Below, one piece after another: positions 55,754 to 61,402 of a stretch of 61,402 nucleotides of DNA. Position 1 is the stretch's first letter. Each line of letters opens with the position of its first letter. The notes under the pieces were generated by a model that was not told the DNA's origin, made no database searches, and was given only the letters and a program-made list of their open reading frames with translations. The stretch spans positions 3,820,258-3,881,659 of the forward strand of contig NZ_MKZS01000001.1 in assembly GCF_001942495.1 (NCBI RefSeq). The letters are read 5' to 3'. A program made the position numbers and the translations under genes. The DNA comes from Moorena bouillonii PNG (lineage in GTDB: Bacteria; Cyanobacteriota; Cyanobacteriia; Cyanobacteriales; Coleofasciculaceae).

Positions 55754-56752
55754 TCAACTACCCCTTTGATTCACATTCATGCCTAGGGAATTGGGGTTAA
55801 CCTTGTCGCCATCACCGACAATCGAACGCATCCCTTCAATGGTTGCCGGAATGCTGCGAGGATCCATAAACATAACTTTACTACTCTCGCTAGTGCCAAC
55901 TTGCATACCCATATCGATATAATTCTGAGCCAGTAAAAACTGGAGAGCATCACGAGCATTGGGGTCATTATTAAGAGTCTTAGCCACAATTTTCAGAGCC
56001 TCAGCAGTGGCTTGTGCCTTGAGAACCTGCTGCTGTCGTTCTGCCTGCGCTTTGAGAACGATTGCCTGTTGTTGGGCTTCAGCATCCATAATCGCAGCTT
56101 TTTTACGGGCCCCAGCATCTAACTCTAGTGCCTCAGCTTTACCTCTGGCAGTGTTAACCGCAGATTCTCGTTCCCCTTCAGAGGTCAGAATTGCCGCCCG
56201 CTTACGGCGTTCTGCCGACATCTGTAACTCCATTGAGTCCTGCACTGCCTGAGACGGCACAATATCCCGCAGTTCAACCCGCGTGACTTTAACCCCCCAA
56301 GGATCAGTGGAAATGTCTAATTCCCGCAGTAGGGTTTCATTGATTTGAGAGCGAGCGGTAAAGGTTTGATCCAGTTCCAGTTTACCCATTTCAGCTCGAA
56401 TCTGGGTCAGCACCAAGTTCTGCATGGCGGAGCGCAGGTCTTCAACCTTATAGTAGGCTTTCTCCATATCCATGATCCGCCAGTAAACTACAGCGTCAAC
56501 GGTAATGGAAACATTGTCGGAGGTGATACAAGGCTGAGGTGGCACATCAAGGACTTTTTCCCGAATGGTTTGCTGGTAAACCACTCGCTCAATCACGGGA
56601 ATGACAAAGTTGAGCCCAGGTTCGAGTTTTTTGCCACTATATTTTCCCAATCGTTCCACTAAGGCTTGGTTTCCTTGATTAATAATCTTGACGGAACCGA
56701 GAAGACCTGAACCGCCCAAAGCTAAAAAGACAAGTAAAAACCACTGTGACAC
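55754..56752 (-). CDS. SPFH/band-7 paraslipin-type protein
   Basis: 332 aa. An N-terminal membrane anchor (3-20), the SPFH domain (about 22-190, [20 protein letters not shown]), and a long Ala/Glu-rich coiled coil (about 190-260). Paraslipins form large membrane rings and are usually paired with NfeD proteins, as here: an nfeD-like gene lies about 320 bp upstream on the same strand. Role in membrane organisation; exact task unknown. Confidence 0.9.
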   Translation of the reverse strand: MSQWFLLVFLALGGSGLLGSVKIINQGNQALVERLGKYSGKKLEPGLNFVIPVIERVVYQQTIREKVLDVPPQPCITSDNVSITVDAVVYWRIMDMEKAYYKVEDLRSAMQNLVLTQIRAEMGKLELDQTFTARSQINETLLRELDISTDPWGVKVTRVELRDIVPSQAVQDSMELQMSAERRKRAAILTSEGERESAVNTARGKAEALELDAGARKKAAIMDAEAQQQAIVLKAQAERQQQVLKAQATAEALKIVAKTLNNDPNARDALQFLLAQNYIDMGMQVGTSESSKVMFMDPRSIPATIEGMRSIVGDGDKVNPNSLGMNVNQRGS

Positions 56753-57070
56753 GCTCTTTCCTCCCTTTCGGGTAGTGTTTTACAAATTTGTTGTTAGAGG
56801 GGGAGCGGATGGGTGGGGAAGGGCAGAAAACTTAATTTAGACTGATTTAGTCTGATTCTCAAGTGCTTGAAGCTGACTTTATGACCCTCTGTCCAACCTG
56901 ACTGTTCCACGTATCTTTTGTCAAAAAATACTGGACCCGGTGAGCAGGGAGACTCCCAACAACTAGTAACTAGGGGGACTAATAGATCTAACGTTGACTC
57001 TATTACTCCATCACCCTATTAACCCATCACTATCCCCTGAAGCTGGCAGAGCACCCTTGGTCGATCAGCT

Positions 57071-57502
57071 TCAGTCATGCAATAGGTGATGAGGCACAAC
57101 AATCAGGGTAGTGCCTTCCCTGCGCACTACGTAGACTTTTTGGTTGGATGCGATCGCATCTGCATAGTCTTCACAACGGGCACGCCATGAGTTGCCTTCA
57201 TAGAGTACCCGTCCAGTTCCCCCCGGCAGAATTTCTGTCAAGGTTTGAGCTTCCATCGCATCCAAATTTTTGCCCACTCTAGCAGGGGGCATCAGGCGAC
57301 GGGATAAAAAGACTGAAGCAGTGGAAAGCAGCAACCATAACCCCACTTGTAGGGTATAAGATATGGGCAAAATCGAGATCAAAAATGCTACCACCAAAGC
57401 ACTGATGCCCATTATGAAAGCAACAAATGCTGTTGGCACAAACAGCTCGACTAAGCACAGCATTGACCCGGCAATTAGCCAAAGCATCGAGGAACTTACC
57501 AT
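57071..57502 (-). CDS. NfeD-like membrane protein
   Basis: 143 aa. Three or four hydrophobic segments (5-27, 31-50, 48-67) are followed by a C-terminal NfeD OB-fold (about 85-140, with AQTLTEILPGGTGRVLYEGNSWRAR). It is the short NfeD type that partners SPFH/paraslipin proteins. Confidence 0.88.
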   Translation of the reverse strand: MVSSSMLWLIAGSMLCLVELFVPTAFVAFIMGISALVVAFLISILPISYTLQVGLWLLLSTASVFLSRRLMPPARVGKNLDAMEAQTLTEILPGGTGRVLYEGNSWRARCEDYADAIASNQKVYVVRREGTTLIVVPHHLLHD

Positions 57503-57660
57503 CGGCTCATAATATACAGGGTATCGGGTAAGTAGTTGCGGGTAACTCTAATTTATTTTGTCTGAGGTCAGACAAAGATCGCTCGTTGCTGAGTTATGTT
57601 AATTTTCTTGAATCTACTAGACAAATTTGAGAGAAAATGTTTAAAAGCTCAAACAACCCC

Positions 57661-58080
57661 TCTTGTGACATACTCCTACACTTAACTCGCAGAGTCAGTG
57701 TAGGCTTCTTGCCAACTCCACCCAACGGGAACGGATACAAGGCCGTAGGCCACGCGGGGCGCGTTCGGCAAGCTTTATTGACGACACGAGATGCCCCTAC
57801 GCATGAAGTTACCGTAAGGATAGGGTCGCCTTAATCAAAAAGTTGTAACCATGCATCTGCATAGCCTGCTGACCATAAAGGCGACCCTATCCTAAGATTT
57901 CGTCTCCTAGCCGGAACAATACAAACAAAAAAGTTCTATTTTTAGGTAGTAGGTGGCGGTTAGCTCTTAATTTGATTACCCTACTATGTTCATTATAGAT
58001 GATCACAAAGTATCAAAGTTCTTGTCTGCCATTCATCCCACGCCGACATGCAAGTGGGGACGTGGGGCATAAGCGCGGAC
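57661..58080. repeat. Long dispersed repeat, copy B
   Basis: Same order of motifs as copy A at 15886-16215, including a hairpin after TGTGACATACTCCTACACT, the AAGGCCGTAGGCCACGC unit, CCGGAACAATACAAA, the TAGTAGGTGGCGGTTAGCTC block and a minus-strand TATAAT. It differs by an inserted palindromic element around 57801-57911. Confidence 0.72.
57817..57893. mobile_element. 77-bp palindromic insertion within repeat copy B
   Basis: Perfect 16-bp inverted repeats AGGATAGGGTCGCCTT (57817-57832) and complement (57878-57893) flank 45 bp. The matching place in copy A lacks this sequence, so it inserted after the two copies separated, or was lost from A. It is a candidate small MITE or nested palindromic repeat. 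Confidence 0.7.
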
Positions 58081-58150
58081 CTTAGCTAATTTATCTCAGC
58101 CGTTTAGAATTTGACCGTATAGCCGTAAATTAACTTCATAGGTATTAGCC

Positions 58151-60157
58151 GTGGATCGTTATCTTTGGGCAGTGGGTTCTGCTGCCGTAGAGCTACCAGT
58201 TGGAGAACAAGTGGCAGACCGCTACCAGGTAGTTGCCCCGCAAATTTGGCAGGATATGCAGCCAGAACTGCCACCGGATTTTCCTGAACAACTCAACGGC
58301 CATATTCTTCCTTACCTACGCTTGTATCCCCACTGCCTCCATGTGCCAGAGGTTTATGGGATATGCCAGTTGCCACAGCAACGGAATTTTCTGTCTACAC
58401 CTGGTCAAGATGTAGTCATTTTGCTTGAAAATGCCCCGATTGATGCCAATGGCAACTTATATCCCTCAATGGAGTCGATGTGGACATCTGCGACCGCAGT
58501 GCGTCAAGTCTATTGGCTTTGGCAAATTTGGGAATTATGGATACCCTTATCAGAATTGGGTGTGGCTTCTAGCCTTTTAGTGCCAACTAATTTGCGAGTT
58601 CAAGGGTGGCGGCTGCGACTACGGGAATTATATCAAGATACCATGGCTGATAGGAGTATATCACCAGTTGTACCGTCTAATGGTCTAGAGGATAGGGGAT
58701 TTGATACAGGATTTGATACATTGGTTTCCCCAGACTCCCCTGGCGAACCGAATTCTGTGAGTGAACCCTCTGTCGATGCTAGTATTAAACAGCTAGGAGA
58801 GTGCTGGGAAGCTTGGTGTCGCAAAGCCTCAGTGTCTGTGGCGGATCCGCTACAAGCTATTGCCCAACACCTGCAAACTGAACACCCCTCCTTAAGTGCG
58901 ATCGCATCCCAACTTAACCACCTATTACTTGAGCAAGCTGCTCACCAGCCGTTACGCTTACAAATTGCTGGTATCACCGCAACTGGTTCAAGTCACAGCC
59001 ACAATGAAGACAGTTGCTATCCTACTAAGGCTGACTTGATTAAAGACCCAGAGCAATCCCAAGACCCCTTGATTCCCCACCTGTCGATTATTTGTGATGG
59101 TATTGGTGGTCACGAAGGGGGGGAAATTGCTAGTCAGTTAGCACTACAGTCGATTAAATTACAGGTTCGGGCATTACTGGCTGAGTTGAACGAAGATCCG
59201 GAGCTGATGACACCAGAACTCGTAACCGAGAATCTATCAGCAATTATCCGGGTTGCCAATAATATGATTTCTTCTCGTAACGATCAACAAGAACGAGAAT
59301 CCCGGCGTCGCATGGCTACTACCTTAACCCTAGCGCTACAACTTCCCCAAATGGTGAATACACCAGAAGGGAAAACCAATGGTCACGAAATCTATATCGC
59401 TAGTGTAGGAGATAGTCGTGCTTACTGGCTTACTCCTGACTATTGCCAGCAGCTAACTGTGGATGATGATGTAGCTACTCGGGAGGTCAGGCTTGGTCGT
59501 AGTCTTTATCGACAAGCGTTGCAGCGATCTGATGCACAAGCACTCACTCAAGCCTTAGGGACAAAGGAAGCTGAATTACTTCGTCCCACTGTGCAACGGT
59601 TTATTGTGGAAGAAGATGGTTTGCTGCTGCTGTGTTCCGATGGGTTGAGCAACAACAACTTGATTGAAAAATTTGGTCGAGATTTACCGCAAAAAGTCAA
59701 TAGCCACCGAATTTCCGTCGAATCGGCAGCTGAGTCTTTAATTGAGCTAGGGTTTAAACATAATGGTCAAGATGACATTTCGGTGGTGCTAACATACTGT
59801 GCTGTCTCTCCCCAATATCCGACAGTGCTAAATTTGGGAGACATCTCTAGCTCCAAAGAACTACAGGTGGTTAATCTGGAACAGCAAACTGCTCTGACTC
59901 CATCACTACCAGCGGAAATAACTACAACCAATGACAAGAAACCTGAAACCACCCGCTCATACCGGGATTGGATTAGAGCCTTGTTTGGGCTGCTGGGGGT
60001 AGTCGGTATACTTGTTGGGGCTGGTGCTATTTTACTGGCTACCCAATGGGTACTCGCTCCTGAGGGCTTCCAGAAAATGCGCGATCGCTTTTTCCCATCA
60101 CCGGATCCAAATCTACCAGAGTCTTCACCTACCGACCAGGAGCTGCCAGATAACTAA
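58151..60157 (+). CDS. Membrane PP2C-type protein phosphatase
   Basis: 668 aa with a GTG start. A long N-terminal region (1-270) has no motif I recognise. The PP2C core follows: NED in GSSHSHNEDS (about 283), ICDGIGGHEGGEIAS (about 315), ASVGDSRAYW (about 417), LLCSDGLSNN (about 494), GQDDISVVL (about 538). These Asp/Gly residues bind the two metal ions of PPM phosphatases. A Pro/Thr-rich linker leads to one membrane helix (about 610-632) and a short tail, so the catalytic part faces the cytosol. It could reverse Hanks-kinase phosphorylation. Confidence 0.9.
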   Translation: MDRYLWAVGSAAVELPVGEQVADRYQVVAPQIWQDMQPELPPDFPEQLNGHILPYLRLYPHCLHVPEVYGICQLPQQRNFLSTPGQDVVILLENAPIDANGNLYPSMESMWTSATAVRQVYWLWQIWELWIPLSELGVASSLLVPTNLRVQGWRLRLRELYQDTMADRSISPVVPSNGLEDRGFDTGFDTLVSPDSPGEPNSVSEPSVDASIKQLGECWEAWCRKASVSVADPLQAIAQHLQTEHPSLSAIASQLNHLLLEQAAHQPLRLQIAGITATGSSHSHNEDSCYPTKADLIKDPEQSQDPLIPHLSIICDGIGGHEGGEIASQLALQSIKLQVRALLAELNEDPELMTPELVTENLSAIIRVANNMISSRNDQQERESRRRMATTLTLALQLPQMVNTPEGKTNGHEIYIASVGDSRAYWLTPDYCQQLTVDDDVATREVRLGRSLYRQALQRSDAQALTQALGTKEAELLRPTVQRFIVEEDGLLLLCSDGLSNNNLIEKFGRDLPQKVNSHRISVESAAESLIELGFKHNGQDDISVVLTYCAVSPQYPTVLNLGDISSSKELQVVNLEQQTALTPSLPAEITTTNDKKPETTRSYRDWIRALFGLLGVVGILVGAGAILLATQWVLAPEGFQKMRDRFFPSPDPNLPESSPTDQELPDN

Positions 60158-60386
60158 GGGTGAAACTAAGGGTGAAAAAGATTTACATTATAATCTATTC
60201 TTAGAATTTTAACCAAGAATCATCGGCATCAGACCAGGGAACTAATGCCATTAAACCTAAATTTTGTTTATGCTCACAACTGTGCTCAATGTAAACAACC
60301 CACTCTGTGAGACAATAAGAAGGTTGCCTGAGCCAACCCTAGCTTAGGTAAGGGATGTCTGTATAATAGTTAGAGTTACTTATCAT

Positions 60387-60614
60387 ATGAAAGTTGGCGA
60401 TCGCGTCCGAGTCAAAGAATCAGTTGTGGTATATACCCATCCCGAACACAGGAATAAACCTTTTGATATTAAAGGTCTCGAAGGGGAAGTTACCGGAATA
60501 ATTTATGAGTGGCAAGGTAGGCCAGTCAGCGCCAATTTACCAATACAAGTCAAGTTTGACAAAAAATTTAAAAAAGTTCACTTCCGTGAAGATGAACTAG
60601 AAATTATCCCGTAG
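60387..60614 (+). CDS. ftrV: Ferredoxin-thioredoxin reductase, variable chain
   Basis: 75 aa, an SH3-like beta barrel: MKVGDRVRVKESVVVYTHPE, then DIKGLEGEVTGII and PIQVKFDKKFKKVHF. It matches the FtrV subunit that pairs with the Fe-S catalytic subunit FtrC to pass electrons from ferredoxin to thioredoxin. ftrC is not in this window. Confidence 0.92.
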   Translation: MKVGDRVRVKESVVVYTHPEHRNKPFDIKGLEGEVTGIIYEWQGRPVSANLPIQVKFDKKFKKVHFREDELEIIP

Positions 60615-60805
60615 GCGGCTATCTTATTAGTTAATACTATAAAAGTCAATCATAATTGCCATCAGAGCGATTTTTCAACAGGTAGGCACGGATAGGATAA
60701 AGTTACATGATTACTGTATCTATTGATAGCTATTACTATCCGTGTTGGCTCTAATTTTTTAAAGCATTTTTGAAGATAATAAGCTATCCGTATATTCTAA
60801 TCGAC

Positions 60806-61030
60806 CTATGAGTTGCGGCGACTGAACCAACCAAAAAGGTTGATATCGCTGCGCATTTTTTCTAATTCCTCTTGATGGCGTTGTGCTGTCAAATAATACC
60901 ACTGGCAATAGTCTTCAAATTCTTGTCGATGCTCTACTTCCTGGCTAAACTCATAAGCTAGCTGGTAAGTGGCAAACATATCGGCTGCTGGTGGTGGTGC
61001 TGGGACAATCCGTTGGTATTCTTCTGGCAT
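60806..61030 (-). CDS. Small hypothetical protein
   Basis: 74 aa. Acidic and rich in Glu/Gln/Tyr/Trp (FEDYCQWYYLTAQRHQEELE), with a Pro-rich N-terminus and C-terminal FGWFSRRNS. Predicted helical. Similar short unnamed proteins seem to occur in cyanobacteria, but I cannot name a family. Confidence 0.6.
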   Translation of the reverse strand: MPEEYQRIVPAPPPAADMFATYQLAYEFSQEVEHRQEFEDYCQWYYLTAQRHQEELEKMRSDINLFGWFSRRNS

Positions 61031-61088
61031 GGTAACTAGGAAAATATAGCTTTCTTCAAACTCATGAGGTGCAAATTCATGGGTTTTA

Positions 61089-61402
61089 GGGAACAGGGAA
61101 CAGGGAACAGGGAACAGGGAACAGGGAACAGGGAACAGGGACCAGGGAACAGGGAACAGGGAACAGGGAACAGGGAACAGGGAACAGGGAACAGGGAACA
61201 GGGAACAGGGAACAGGGAACAGGGAACAGGGAACAGGGAACAGGGAACAGGGAACAGGGAACAGGGAACAGGGAACAGGGAACAGGGAACAGGGAACAGG
61301 GAACAGGGAACAGGGAACAGGGAACAGGGAACAGGGAACAGGGAACAGGGAACAGGGAACAGGGAACAGGGAACAGGGAACAGGGAACAGGGAACAGGGA
61401 AC
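61089..61402. repeat. Long GGGAACA heptamer array
   Basis: About 45 tandem copies of GGGAACA, nearly perfect; one unit at about 61141 reads GGGACCA. It runs off the end of the window, so its full length is unknown. Confidence 0.97.

Noticed and set aside
61089-61402. CRISPR array
   Set aside because: Units are contiguous heptamers with no spacers; it is a simple tandem repeat.

Overview
The window looks like chromosomal DNA of a filamentous cyanobacterium. The evidence is ftsZ/ftsQ with cyanobacterial features, a Pix/Tax-type phototaxis operon, ftrV, zur (furB), a DUF2555 gene next to coaBC, a CtpA-type protease, many HIP1 octamers (GCGATCGC), heptameric short tandem repeats between genes, and dense palindromic and MITE-like elements. 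The repeat style recalls Moorena/Moorea and related large marine genomes, but I cannot prove the genus. I saw no rRNA, tRNA or CRISPR array.

Layout. 0.1-5.4 kb holds small accessory genes: a pentapeptide-repeat membrane protein, an alpha/beta hydrolase-like protein, a small XRE regulator, a 78-aa protein behind a very good promoter, a methyltransferase bracketed by composite direct repeats, and a 148-bp MITE with an 8-bp target duplication. 5.4-10 kb has a membrane kinase-like protein that has lost the DFG motif (predicted pseudokinase), a broken second copy of it, a decayed IS4-type transposase and an intact-looking IS with 16-bp inverted repeats. 10-15.5 kb has a cellulose-synthase-like glycosyltransferase with a PilZ domain, a DM13 lipoprotein, a sterol desaturase/SDR fusion and a DevA-type ABC ATPase; its likely DevC-type permease lies 15 kb away, at 30.5 kb.

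16.5-29.9 kb is one minus-strand chemotaxis-like operon in the order of Synechocystis pixGHIJ1J2L: PatA-like regulator, CheY, CheW, MCP, MCP, CheA-REC hybrid, plus another CheW. The first MCP carries a GAF with both cysteines of a DXCF cyanobacteriochrome at the expected 28-residue spacing. The second has lost the canonical cysteine. This predicts a blue/green light sensor paired with a possibly blind receptor, probably steering type IV pilus motility.

32-46 kb is rich in STAND/P-loop signalling proteins: an HTH-NB-ARC protein, a P-loop ATPase, and a 1734-aa protein with an nSTAND-like NTPase, a membrane segment and 14 WD40 repeats (two seven-bladed propellers). The cell-division genes ftsQ and ftsZ lie between them. 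46-54.9 kb has a C-terminal processing protease, DUF2555-coaBC (overlapping), an arsenic cluster (arsR, ArsI-type C-As lyase, aquaporin, arsC), purS-purQ and zur. Next to arsR is an MSMEG_0570-family gene expanded in frame by a complete 153-bp MITE. 55-61.4 kb has a small conserved gene, an SPFH/NfeD pair, a membrane PP2C phosphatase, ftrV, a small hypothetical gene and a long heptamer array running off the end.

The strongest novel signals are the MITE that codes in frame inside the MSMEG_0570 gene, the sharing of one GC-rich core by two MITE families with different ends, and the CBCR/degenerate-GAF receptor pair.
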